From positions 1 through 15,983 of the forward strand of contig URYP01000045.1 in NCBI GenBank assembly GCA_900552115.1: a DNA stretch of 15,983 bases, given 5' to 3'. Source of the stretch: an uncultured Oscillospiraceae bacterium. GTDB lineage: Bacteria > Bacillota > Clostridia > Oscillospirales > Acutalibacteraceae. Under the pieces are notes generated by a model that searched no databases, was not told where the DNA came from, and saw only the letters and a list, made by a program, of their open reading frames with translations. This document shows positions 1 to 6,922 of the stretch, in pieces (position 1 is the stretch's first letter; each line of letters begins with the position of its first letter). A program made the position numbers and the translations under genes.

Positions 1-280
1 GAAGACAAATGCACAGACCTCTCTTGAAGTGTTGCAGGAGATCCTTCCAGTCTTAGAGGCTCAGGAAGATTACAGCAACGATGCATTGTATCAGACACTT
101 CTTAAGTATGTAGAGCAGAAAGGCTGCAAGAACGGATATGTTATGTGGCCGATCCGTACGGCAGTATCCGGCAAGCAGATGACACCGGGCGGTGCCACCG
201 AGCTTATGGAGGTTCTTGGAAAAGAAGAGTCTCTTGCCCGTATCCGTAAAGGAATCGAGCTCCTTTCTCAGGCACAGTAG
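1..280 (+). CDS. gltX: Glutamyl-tRNA synthetase, C-terminal end (5' partial)
   Basis: This is the last 92 or so residues of a class I glutamyl-tRNA synthetase, which charges tRNA-Glu with glutamate in the cytoplasm. The reading frame is open from base 2 and stops with TAG at 278-280, so the start lies outside the window. The stretch WPIRTAVSGKQMTPGGATE is the strongly conserved signature of the anticodon-binding domain near the GltX C-terminus, followed by a short helix (LGKEESLARIRKGIELL) that ends the protein as usual. The internal TTG at 29 is not a real start. The helicase gene begins 21 bp downstream on the same strand, so the two are probably co-transcribed. The family call is secure; the catalytic HIGH and KMSKS motifs are off the window. 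Confidence 0.93.
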   Translation, partial: KTNAQTSLEVLQEILPVLEAQEDYSNDALYQTLLKYVEQKGCKNGYVMWPIRTAVSGKQMTPGGATELMEVLGKEESLARIRKGIELLSQAQ

Positions 281-301
281 AACATTCTCACGGGAGAACA
301 A

Positions 302-2134
302 ATGAACTATAATAAATCCCAGCAGCAGGCCATCCGCCATAAGGATGGCCCGATGCTTGTTCTGGCAGGTCCCGGTTCCGGGAAAACTGCGGTAATTACC
401 CAAAGAACGAAACAGTTAATTGAATATGAGAACATAGATCCGTCCAATATTCTTGTGATTACATTTACGCGAGCGGCGGCACAGGAGATGAAGCAGCGTT
501 TTCTTGCAGCGACAGGAGAAGAGAGAACGAAAGTGACCTTCGGTACGTTCCACGCCATATTTTTCATGGTGTTGAAGCTGGCGTACCATTTTGATTCCGG
601 AAATATTATATCGGAGGAGCAGCGATATCAGTTTATGCGGGAGATTCTGTCTTATCATCATCTGGAATACCGGGATGAAGGTGAATTTATCGGGGATGTT
701 TTAACGGAGATCAGCCGTGTGAAAAATGAGCAGATTCCGCTGGAACATTTTTATTCTTCCAGCTGTGGGGAGGAGGTTTTCCGGAAGATTTACCGGGAAT
801 ATGATGAGCGGCTCAAAAGGAACCGCCTGATTGATTTTGATGATATGCTGACATACACGTATGAGTTGTTTTCCCAGCGGAAGGATATTCTTTCGGCATG
901 GCAGAAAAAGTACCGTTATATTCTGATCGACGAGTTTCAGGATATCAATCTGATCCAGTGGAAGATCATGTGTATGCTTGCCGCACCGGAAAATAATCTC
1001 TTTGTAGTGGGAGATGATGATCAGTCCATCTATCGGTTCCGCGGTTCGAAGCCGGAAATTATGCTGGGATTTCAAAAGATATACCCGCAGGCAAAGATTG
1101 TGAATCTTGAAGTAAATTACCGGTGTGAGCCGCCGATTGTGGAGGCAGCTATGCGCCTGATCGCACACAATGAAGAACGTTTTCCGAAAAAGATCCGTGC
1201 CGGAAAAGCCGGGAAACAGAAGGTGCGTTTTCAGTACTTTGAGGACTGCTATAAAGAGAATGCATTTTTGGCAGAAGATATCCGGCAGACTGTGCAAAAT
1301 GGGGTTCCGCTTTCGGAAATCGCAGTACTGTTTCGGACAAACATGCAGCCGCGTGCCCTGATGGAATATATGGTTTCTGCCAATCTGGCATTTCAGACGA
1401 AAGACCGGATTCCGGATATCTATGAGCACTGGATTGCCCGTGATTTTTTCACTTATATCCGCATCGCACAGGGAAGTGACAGCAGGGCCGATTTCCTTTC
1501 TATTATGAACCGGCCGAAGCGGTATATCGGCAGGGACAGCCTGCCCGATGAAACGGTATGTTTTGATGAGTGGATGAAATTATATGAGGAGCAGCCGTGG
1601 ATCGCGGAGCGGATCGAAAAGTTGTGGTATGATCTGAAACATTTGTCCCGTCTGAGCCCTTATGCGGCAATCAACTATATCCGGCGGGGAATCGGGTACG
1701 ATGATTATCTGGCAGAGTATGCCGAATACCGGAATGCGAATAAAGAAGATTTTTATGAAGTGGCAGATGAAATCCTTGCGAGTGCCAAAGGGTACCGTAC
1801 ATTTGAGGAATGGTTTGCACATATAGAAGAATACCGGCAGGAGTTAAAGAGACTGGCGCAGGAAAAGCGCAGGAATCAGAATGCTGTGACATTTGCAACA
1901 CTGCACAGCGCCAAGGGGCTGGAATTTACAAAAGTGTATCTGATTGACGTCAACGAGGGCGTAATGCCTTATAAGAAAGCAGTATTAAAGCAGGATGTCG
2001 AGGAAGAACGGCGTTTGTTTTATGTGGGAATGACCAGAGCAAAGGAATCCCTGACCATCTGTTCGGTAAAAAAAATGCGTGGCAAAGAGGTGGAACTGTC
2101 GCGTTTTATCAAAGAAGCCGGTAAAGAGCCGTAA
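302..2134 (+). CDS. UvrD/PcrA-like superfamily 1 DNA helicase
   Basis: This is a 610-residue ATP-dependent 3'-5' DNA helicase of the UvrD/Rep/PcrA group, acting in DNA repair or replication restart. All core motifs are visible: Walker A GPGSGKT (23-29), motif Ia TFTRAAAQEM (54-63), Walker B DEFQD (210-214), motif III GDDDQSIYRFRGS (237-249), motif IV NYRC (272-275), motif V TLHSAKGLEF (533-542) and motif VI with YVGMTRAKES (about 574-583). It is shorter than PcrA or UvrD (about 720 residues). The shortening lies in the insert between motifs IV and V and at the C-terminus, which ends about 30 residues after motif VI and lacks the PcrA tail. It is therefore probably one of the short UvrD paralogues of Lachnospiraceae rather than PcrA itself, and I give no symbol. 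The ATG at 302 follows a GGGAGA ribosome site. It lies 21 bp after gltX. Confidence 0.93.
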   Translation: MNYNKSQQQAIRHKDGPMLVLAGPGSGKTAVITQRTKQLIEYENIDPSNILVITFTRAAAQEMKQRFLAATGEERTKVTFGTFHAIFFMVLKLAYHFDSGNIISEEQRYQFMREILSYHHLEYRDEGEFIGDVLTEISRVKNEQIPLEHFYSSSCGEEVFRKIYREYDERLKRNRLIDFDDMLTYTYELFSQRKDILSAWQKKYRYILIDEFQDINLIQWKIMCMLAAPENNLFVVGDDDQSIYRFRGSKPEIMLGFQKIYPQAKIVNLEVNYRCEPPIVEAAMRLIAHNEERFPKKIRAGKAGKQKVRFQYFEDCYKENAFLAEDIRQTVQNGVPLSEIAVLFRTNMQPRALMEYMVSANLAFQTKDRIPDIYEHWIARDFFTYIRIAQGSDSRADFLSIMNRPKRYIGRDSLPDETVCFDEWMKLYEEQPWIAERIEKLWYDLKHLSRLSPYAAINYIRRGIGYDDYLAEYAEYRNANKEDFYEVADEILASAKGYRTFEEWFAHIEEYRQELKRLAQEKRRNQNAVTFATLHSAKGLEFTKVYLIDVNEGVMPYKKAVLKQDVEEERRLFYVGMTRAKESLTICSVKKMRGKEVELSRFIKEAGKEP

Positions 2135-2135
2135 A

Positions 2136-2165
2136 AAACCTGCATCGGGTATTCGATGCAGGTTT
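2136..2165. terminator. Hairpin terminator shared by convergent genes
   Basis: A 12-bp perfect stem (AAACCTGCATCG paired with CGATGCAGGTTT) closes a 6-base loop, GGTATT, directly between the helicase stop (2134) and the DUF1292 stop (2173). On the minus strand the stem is followed by a run of six T, a good intrinsic terminator for the DUF1292 gene. On the plus strand the tail is only TTT then A-rich, so termination of the helicase mRNA there is less certain. Confidence 0.8.
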
Positions 2166-2172
2166 AAAAAAG

Positions 2173-2502
2173 TTACTCTTCGTCTTCGAGTGCATTGAAG
2201 TAGTCATCATCGAGCATTTCATCGAAGCGGTCAGCAGCGGCTTCGTACTCGTCGTCATCTGTGATGCTGTCGATCTGTGGAATGCCATCCTCATCCTCCG
2301 CATAGCGGTAGAGATAAACGGTGCCTTCATCCGGATCAGAGCCGTCCGGATTGAGCGGCATCAGTGCAATGTAGTCCTGTTCATTTACGTCAAAAATGGT
2401 AAGGATTTTGCATTCTACTTCGCCTTCATCCAAATCAAGTGTTACACGAATATCGTCAATCTCATCCGGGGTAACGGGTGTTGCTTTTTCTTTATCTGCC
2501 AT
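2173..2502 (-). CDS. DUF1292 (YrzB-like) family protein
   Basis: This is a 109-residue, strongly acidic cytoplasmic protein of the DUF1292 family, whose molecular role is not established. The family signature is the central stretch around CKILTIFDVNEQDYIALMP (about 32-50), followed by a short strand VYLYRYAED and an acidic tail ending in LEDEE. In many Firmicutes a DUF1292 gene sits beside yrzL/ruvX (DUF965 and Holliday-junction genes); here it stands alone, convergent with the helicase. The ATG at 2502 is preceded by AAGAGG five to six bases upstream, which supports this start. A clear promoter lies 40-70 bp upstream and a hairpin terminator follows the stop, so it looks like a one-gene transcription unit. 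Confidence is high for family and start; no function is inferred. Confidence 0.9.
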   Translation of the reverse strand: MADKEKATPVTPDEIDDIRVTLDLDEGEVECKILTIFDVNEQDYIALMPLNPDGSDPDEGTVYLYRYAEDEDGIPQIDSITDDDEYEAAADRFDEMLDDDYFNALEDEE

Positions 2503-2542
2503 AAGATACCTCTTTTCTTAATCGTTTTTTGTGCCTTATATC

Positions 2543-2572
2543 ATTATAAGCGAGGAGTAAGGAGCTTGTCAA
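2543..2572 (-). promoter_or_regulatory. Promoter of the DUF1292 gene
   Basis: Read on the minus strand, TTGACA (2567-2572) and TATAAT (2543-2548) are both full consensus hexamers for the housekeeping sigma factor, with an 18-bp spacer. The box ends 40 bp upstream of the DUF1292 ATG. Confidence 0.85.
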
Positions 2573-2585
2573 TTCGAAAAAGTGA

Positions 2586-2614
2586 TATACAAAGTTTTTT
2601 AAAAAGGGTATAAT
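2586..2614 (+). promoter_or_regulatory. Promoter overlapping the start of the GH13-like gene
   Basis: TATACA (2586-2591, four of six matches to TTGACA) and TATAAT (2609-2614, full consensus) are separated by 17 bp. The last two bases of the -10 box are the AT of the first ATG (2613). Transcription from this promoter would begin at about 2621, next to the second in-frame ATG at 2622, giving a leaderless or nearly leaderless message. The element is divergent from the DUF1292 promoter. Confidence 0.5.
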
Positions 2615-3755
2615 GAAAAACATGAAAATACGAGACACGAAAAAACGAACAGACAATAGAAGGATCAGAGAAGGAGATTACGCAAAACCGGGAGTGACGA
2701 TTCAGGGAGAATGGACGACTTTTACGTTTGATGCGGAAAAAGAGGACAGCTGTTTTGTGGTACTTAAGGATATACAGACCCAAAAAGAAGAAAAGATAGC
2801 GGTTCCGGCAGAATACTGCATGGGATCGGTGCGCTCTATCGCAGTGGCAGATCTGCATCTGGAACATCTGATTTACGATTTTGAGATCAATGGGAAAACG
2901 GTAATGGATCCGTGCGCACACGCCATCATGGGGCGGCAGGTCTGGAATGACAGTTCACGCAGCCGGCAGCAGTATGAGGTGCATGGGGCATTTGATGTGC
3001 AGGAGTTTGACTGGGGGGAGGATGTATGTCCGGAAATACCGAGAGAACAGATGATTATGTACAAGCTGCATGTGCGTGGTTTTACGATGGATTCCGGTAC
3101 CAGAAGTGTTCCGGGGACGTTTCGTGCGCTTATGAACCGGATTCCTTATCTGAAGAAACTCGGTGTGACAACAGTTGAACTTATGCCGGTGTATGAGTTT
3201 GAGGAAATTGAACTGCCAAAGCAGCAGAAACTTCCGGAATATATCCGTTGGAAAGAAAAACAGACGGATCAGATCCGTCCGGCAGAAAAAATAAAAGAGG
3301 CTCCGAGCAAAGTGAATTACTGGGGATATGAGCCCGGAAATTATTTTGCGGTGAAGGCATCGTATGCTGCCGATCCGCTGCATGCTTCCCGGGAATTCAG
3401 GATGCTGATCCACCGGCTGCATGAAAACGGCATGGAATGTGTGATGGAGATGTATTTTCCGGAGAAAGTGAATCATAATCTGATTTTAGAAGCGCTTCGT
3501 TACTGGGTGCGGGAATACCATGTGGACGGAATCCATCTGCTTGGAGAACATCTGCCCATTACAGCGATCGTGCAGGATGGAATGCTCAGCCGCACCAAGA
3601 TTTTTTATGTGGATTTTGAGGAAAAAGCATGTGCGGCAAGCCGGAAATATCCGAATCTGTATATTTACAAAGAGGAGTATCAGTATCCGATCCGGCAGGT
3701 CTTAAACCATATCAATGGAAATATGCGTGATTTTGCCGATCAGCAGAGAAAACAG
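2613..3755 (+). CDS. GH13/CBM48 debranching-enzyme homologue, cut off at the junction
   Basis: This is the first 381 residues of a protein related to glycogen-debranching enzymes and pullulanases. An N-terminal CBM48-like beta domain (about 27-105) is followed by the start of a GH13 barrel: MYKLHVRGFT (149-158), LKKLGVTTVELMPVYEF (180-196) and NYWGYEPGNYFAVKASYAADP (235-255). The usual catalytic signatures are degenerate. Where GH13 enzymes have DVVxNH, this protein has VMEMYFP (277-283); where they have GFRxD with the nucleophile Asp, it has GIHLL (306-310). It may therefore be an inactive or altered paralogue, perhaps a glycan-binding one. Genuine sequence ends near QQRKQ (378-382). The frame continues to a stop at 3926, but that tail is the antisense of coaD and rsmD, so the true C-terminal half is missing. 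The start is uncertain: ATG 2613 has AAGGG four bases upstream, and ATG 2622 would suit a leaderless message. Confidence 0.8.
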
Positions 3756-3756
3756 G
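3747..3756. other. Junction between two unrelated genomic sequences
   Basis: Left of here the plus-strand GH13-like frame carries conserved family sequence up to codon 381 (3753-3755). Right of here the minus-strand frame is conserved CoaD sequence down to residue 46 (3747-3749). About nine bases are compatible with both, so the breakpoint lies within this microhomology. GC content and codon usage change abruptly at the same place. A contig chimera is more likely than a real rearrangement, because coaD is essential and is cut in half. Confidence 0.85.
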
Positions 3757-3884
3757 GGGCTTTTAGACGCGTTGGGCATAACGGCGACAATCACTTTATC
3801 GAACAGGGTCGCCGCCCGGTGGATAACATCGAGATGACCGAGCGTAACCGGGTCAAAGCTACCGGGACAGATCGCAATTCTCAT
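3747..3884 (-). CDS. coaD: Phosphopantetheine adenylyltransferase, N-terminal 46 residues only
   Basis: CoaD transfers AMP from ATP to 4'-phosphopantetheine, the fourth step of coenzyme A synthesis. The visible part holds the nucleotidyltransferase signature: PGSFDPVT (7-14) and GHLD (16-19), where His17 is the expected T/HxGH catalytic histidine, then FDKVIVAVMPNASKSPLF. The complete protein is about 160 residues; homology stops at residue 46 because the contig changes to another organism there. The 14 residues before the first in-frame stop (at 3702) are not CoaD sequence. Its ATG overlaps the rsmD stop as ATGA (3881-3884), the classic translationally coupled rsmD-coaD pair of Firmicutes. 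The gene is very probably intact in the source genome. Confidence 0.92.
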
Positions 3885-4435
3885 AGCTGCGCCTGCCTTT
3901 CTCCCAAGCGGTACAATCCCACATAGATCTTTCCATAACGATAGGTACGGGCCAGATCAAACGTCCCCGCCTGTTCGGGAAGCGACTGGGGATCGTCCGT
4001 TTCACAAACAATCACGCCGCCGGGATTCATATGGGCGGATACCTGATCCAGCGCCGGGAGCAGCAGGCCCGCCTGGTAGGGTGGATCAAGAAACGCGATA
4101 TCTGCGGGTTCCCCCCGCCGGGACAGGTAAGCGCCGGCATCAAGGCATAGCACCTGCGCGTTCCTGGCCAGCCCTGTATTCTGGAGATTACGGCGGATCA
4201 CTTCCACCGCGGCCGGATTTTTATCCACAAACACGCATCCGGCGGCGCCGCGGCTGAGGGCTTCGATTCCCAACTGGCCGCTGCCGGCGAACAAATCCAG
4301 CACCCGACGGCCTTCGATTTCAAATTGCAGGACGCTGAACAGTCCTTCCTTGACCCGTTCAGCCGTGGGGCGGGTATCTTCCCCGGCCAGCGTTTCCAAG
4401 CGGCGCCCACGGGCGCTGCCGGTGATAATTCTCAT
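3881..4435 (-). CDS. rsmD: 16S rRNA (guanine-966 N2) methyltransferase
   Basis: RsmD methylates G966 of 16S rRNA in the small ribosomal subunit, using S-adenosylmethionine. The 184-residue protein has the usual family length. Seen are TRPTAERVKEGLFSVL (21-36), the SAM-binding motif I LDLFAGSGQLGIEALSRGA (46-64), the acidic DKNP after strand 2 (71-74) and the catalytic DPPY (117-120). I chose the ATG at 4435, which begins MRIITG as in homologues and has GGGGAG five bases upstream; the frame could extend 15 bp upstream, but that part lacks its own ribosome site. It overlaps coaD by four bases. A strong promoter lies in the gap after proC, so rsmD-coaD need not depend on metK transcription. Confidence 0.93.
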   Translation of the reverse strand: MRIITGSARGRRLETLAGEDTRPTAERVKEGLFSVLQFEIEGRRVLDLFAGSGQLGIEALSRGAAGCVFVDKNPAAVEVIRRNLQNTGLARNAQVLCLDAGAYLSRRGEPADIAFLDPPYQAGLLLPALDQVSAHMNPGGVIVCETDDPQSLPEQAGTFDLARTYRYGKIYVGLYRLGERQAQL

Positions 4436-4468
4436 GTCCACTCCCCACAATCCGTCATCATACTGATT

Positions 4469-4497
4469 ATTATGCTATATTCTCCCCGTCCTGTCAA
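4469..4497 (-). promoter_or_regulatory. Promoter of rsmD-coaD
   Basis: On the minus strand TTGACA (4492-4497, consensus) is followed after exactly 17 bp by CATAAT (4469-4474, five of six matches). It lies between the proC stop and the rsmD start, about 33 bp upstream of the rsmD ATG. Confidence 0.8.
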
Positions 4498-4515
4498 GAG
4501 TCGTTTACAGGATAT

Positions 4516-5307
4516 TCACAGCTTTTTATCCTTTTGCAGGCTGGCGTCTACCGCCGCGAGCACCGCCGCCTCAAAGCCTTCCCGCTGCAGGGCGCACACT
4601 CCTTCAATGGTGGTGCCGGCGGGCGAACACACCGCATCCATCAGCACATGGGGATGCTCTCCCGTTTCCTGCAGCAGCTTGGCGGTTCCCAACACCGCCT
4701 GCGAAGCGATTTCCAGTGATTTCGCCTTGGGGATACCGTATTTGACGCCGGCCTGCGCCAGCGATTCGATATACAGCAGCGTAAACGCCGGCGAACAGCC
4801 GGCGATGGCGGCAAACGCGGAAAAGTAACTTTCCTCCAGTTCCATCGACTGGCCTACCGCATCAAATATGCGTTTTACCAGGGTTTTATGTTCGTCGGCA
4901 ACGCGCGCGTTGCCCGTGTAGGCGGCGATTGACGCCCCTACTGTAGCGCAGATGTTGGGCATGACCCGAATCACCGGCACCTCTTCACCGGCCAACGCCT
5001 CAATATCCGCCAGCGTTTTGCCCGCGGCGATCGAAACCAGCAGGCAGCCGGCAGGCAACGCCTCCCGCAGGGAGGGCACAACCCCAGCGAACATCTGCGG
5101 CTTGACCGCCAGCACCACGGCGTCGGCACCGGTTACGGCTTCACTGGCTGACGCGGCGGCGGCGATACCGCATTCCCGCGCCAGAGCGGCGGTTTTGTCA
5201 CTGTCGATGTCATAAGCCGCAATATTGGCGCCTACAAAGGACGCCCGGCACATTCCTCGGATAATGGCCCCGGCCATGTTGCCGGCGCCGATAAAGGCGA
5301 TTTTCAT
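4516..5307 (-). CDS. proC: Pyrroline-5-carboxylate reductase
   Basis: ProC reduces 1-pyrroline-5-carboxylate to L-proline with NAD(P)H, the last step of proline synthesis, in the cytoplasm. The 263 residues match the family length. The N-terminal Rossmann fold has GAGNMAGAI (7-15), then AVKPQ (67-71) and VMPN (115-118). The C-terminal dimer and substrate domain carries the family signature SPAGTTIEGV (228-237), preceded by AIAGCSPAF (167-175). The ATG at 5307 has a strong AAGGAGG site that overlaps the metK stop codon; only 13 bp separate the genes, so proC is very likely translated from the metK mRNA and thereby subject to the SAM riboswitch. Proline and SAM synthesis are not one pathway, so this pairing is either a convenience operon or reflects regulation not seen here. 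Confidence 0.95.
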   Translation of the reverse strand: MKIAFIGAGNMAGAIIRGMCRASFVGANIAAYDIDSDKTAALARECGIAAAASASEAVTGADAVVLAVKPQMFAGVVPSLREALPAGCLLVSIAAGKTLADIEALAGEEVPVIRVMPNICATVGASIAAYTGNARVADEHKTLVKRIFDAVGQSMELEESYFSAFAAIAGCSPAFTLLYIESLAQAGVKYGIPKAKSLEIASQAVLGTAKLLQETGEHPHVLMDAVCSPAGTTIEGVCALQREGFEAAVLAAVDASLQKDKKL

Positions 5308-5320
5308 ATTCCCGTCCTCC

Positions 5321-6508
5321 TTAAGCGCGACCCAGATGCGCTTTCAGCGCTTCAGCTTTGTCGGTTTTTTCCCATGGAACCTGCAAGTCCTCCCGGCCCA
5401 TATGCCCATATGCCGCCAACTGGCGGTAGATCGGACGGCGCAGGCCCAGCGTTTCGATGATGGCCGCCGGGCGGAAATCAAACACCGCCCGCAGCGCGTC
5501 GGCCAGTTCCTCATCCGGCACCACACCGGTACCGGAGGTTTCCACCAGCACCGATACCGGATGCGCCACGCCGATGGCATAGGCCAGCTGCACCTCGCAA
5601 CGGGAAGCCAGCCCGGCCGCCACCACATTTTTTGCCGCGTAACGCGCCATATAGCAAGCCGACCGATCCACCTTGGTCGGGTCTTTGCCGGAAAACGCCC
5701 CGCCGCCGTGGCGGGCATAGCCGCCATAGGTATCCACGATGATCTTACGACCGGTCAGGCCGCTGTCGCCCTGAGGACCGCCCACAACAAAGCGTCCGGT
5801 AGGGTTGACAAATATCTTGGTTTTATCATCGAGCAGGTTCGCCGGCACCACCGGCCGGATCACCTGCTCAATCATATCCCGGCGGATGGTGTCCAGCGAC
5901 ACGCTCTCACCATGCTGGGTAGATACCACGACCGCTTCTACCCTCACCGGGGTGTAACCGTCGTATTCCACAGTAACCTGGGTTTTACCGTCCGGGCGGA
6001 GATAAGGCAGCGTCCCATCCCGCCGCACCGCGGCCAACCGTTTCGCCATTTTATGCGACAACGAAATGGGCAGCGGCATCAGCTCCGGCGTTTCGTCGCA
6101 GGCAAAGCCAAACATCATGCCCTGGTCCCCCGCCCCGATCATGTCGTAATCTTCCGCCAAATGTGAGCGGGCCTCCAACGCCTCGTTCACGCCCATGGCG
6201 ATATCCGGCGACTGCTCGTCAATGGCGGTCAGCACCGAGCAGGCGTCGCCATCAAATCCCTGATCCGCGCCGGTATAACCGATTTCGCGGATCACATCCC
6301 GCGCAATGTGCGGGATGTCCACATAGCAGGAGGTGGAAATTTCCCCCGTCACCAGCACCATACCGGTGGTGGCCATGGTTTCGCAGGCCACATGGGCGTC
6401 CGCATCCTGCGCCAGAATGGCGTCCAGAACCGCGTCGGAAATCTGGTCGCACACCTTGTCCGGATGCCCCTCCGTCACTGATTCGGATGTAAATAAGCGC
6501 TTTGCCAT
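5321..6508 (-). CDS. metK: S-adenosylmethionine synthetase
   Basis: MetK makes S-adenosylmethionine from methionine and ATP in the cytoplasm. The 395 residues are full length. The three signatures are clear: GHPDKVCDQISDA (14-26) with the ATP-binding His15 and Asp17, the hexapeptide GAGDQG (125-130) and the glycine-rich loop GGGAFSGKDPTKVDRS (268-283). The ATG at 6508 has GGGAGG nine bases upstream. It follows a SAM-I riboswitch, an intrinsic terminator and a consensus promoter, so its own product should shut down its transcription. proC follows 13 bp downstream. Confidence 0.98.
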   Translation of the reverse strand: MAKRLFTSESVTEGHPDKVCDQISDAVLDAILAQDADAHVACETMATTGMVLVTGEISTSCYVDIPHIARDVIREIGYTGADQGFDGDACSVLTAIDEQSPDIAMGVNEALEARSHLAEDYDMIGAGDQGMMFGFACDETPELMPLPISLSHKMAKRLAAVRRDGTLPYLRPDGKTQVTVEYDGYTPVRVEAVVVSTQHGESVSLDTIRRDMIEQVIRPVVPANLLDDKTKIFVNPTGRFVVGGPQGDSGLTGRKIIVDTYGGYARHGGGAFSGKDPTKVDRSACYMARYAAKNVVAAGLASRCEVQLAYAIGVAHPVSVLVETSGTGVVPDEELADALRAVFDFRPAAIIETLGLRRPIYRQLAAYGHMGREDLQVPWEKTDKAEALKAHLGRA

Positions 6509-6543
6509 AAATATAAACCTCCCAGCTTGTCCCTATCAAAATT

Positions 6544-6565
6544 GCCGCCCGGCAAAGCGGACGGC
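6544..6565 (-). terminator. Terminator of the SAM-I riboswitch expression platform
   Basis: On the minus strand GCCGTCCG and CGGGCGGC form an 8-bp GC-rich stem (one G-U pair) around CTTTGC, followed by AATTTTGAT. It lies between the aptamer and the metK ribosome site, where a SAM-responsive terminator is expected. The U-tract is short (four T). Confidence 0.8.
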
Positions 6566-6574
6566 ATTCCTGTC

Positions 6575-6672
6575 CCCTCATCTTCCGGTTTCGACCGCAG
6601 GATTTAGCACCTTGCTTACCGCAGGTTGCCGGACATCATAGGGCCTGTTCCCTCCGTCACTCTTGATAAGGA
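6575..6672 (-). promoter_or_regulatory. SAM-I (S-box) riboswitch of metK
   Basis: Read on the minus strand, the S-box consensus is present in order: CTTATCAAGAG, GGAGGGA, GGCCCTATGA, CCGGCAACC, AAGGTGCTAAATCC and, closing the first helix, GATGAG. CTTATC and GATGAG pair as P1, and flanking bases extend it to about eight pairs. SAM binding is known to stabilise this fold and favour the downstream terminator, so metK (and probably proC) is repressed when SAM is plentiful. Confidence 0.97.
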
Positions 6673-6691
6673 TCATATTGAATTTTTGTTC

Positions 6692-6720
6692 ATTATAGCA
6701 GATTGGCTTGGGTTTGTCAA
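6692..6720 (-). promoter_or_regulatory. Promoter of the metK riboswitch transcript
   Basis: TTGACA (6715-6720) and TATAAT (6692-6697) on the minus strand are perfect consensus hexamers with a 17-bp spacer. The predicted start, near 6685, is about 12 bases before the SAM-I aptamer. I see no supported gene or structure in 6721-6853, between this promoter and the ribU terminator. Confidence 0.95.
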
Positions 6721-6853
6721 GAATCCCCCACATGCTCCCAAACTCGACATTATCCAGCCTGTCTCCGGATTTGCCGCAGAGGCGTTTCGGTTTCCCATGG
6801 GGCTTATTCTACACAGCCGCACCAGGCAACACGGATAGCGGGCCATACATAAA

Positions 6854-6880
6854 CCGGGGCGGCCAATTGGTCCGCCCCGG
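6854..6880 (-). terminator. Terminator of the ribU-like gene
   Basis: A 9-bp GC-only stem (CCGGGGCGG with CCGCCCCGG) closes a 9-base loop containing CCAATTGG. On the minus strand it is followed by TTTATG, a short U-tract. It lies 42 bp after the stop of the transporter gene. Confidence 0.7.
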
Positions 6881-6922
6881 CCCCAAAATTGCAATTGGCC
6901 CAGTCTGTCTTTATGTCATGGC

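Noticed and set aside
701..1429. A 242-codon minus-strand open frame
   Set aside because: It is antisense to the helicase core, whose motifs III and IV are encoded here on the plus strand.
3757..3926. C-terminal extension of the GH13-like protein
   Set aside because: This part of the frame is the reverse complement of coaD and the end of rsmD, created by the junction; it is not a real protein tail.
5225..6166. A 313-codon plus-strand open frame
   Set aside because: It is antisense to the start of proC and most of metK, with shadow-like composition and no family sequence.
6673..6894. A 73-codon minus-strand open frame between ribU and metK
   Set aside because: It overlaps the ribU terminator and the metK promoter and has no recognisable sequence or convincing ribosome site.
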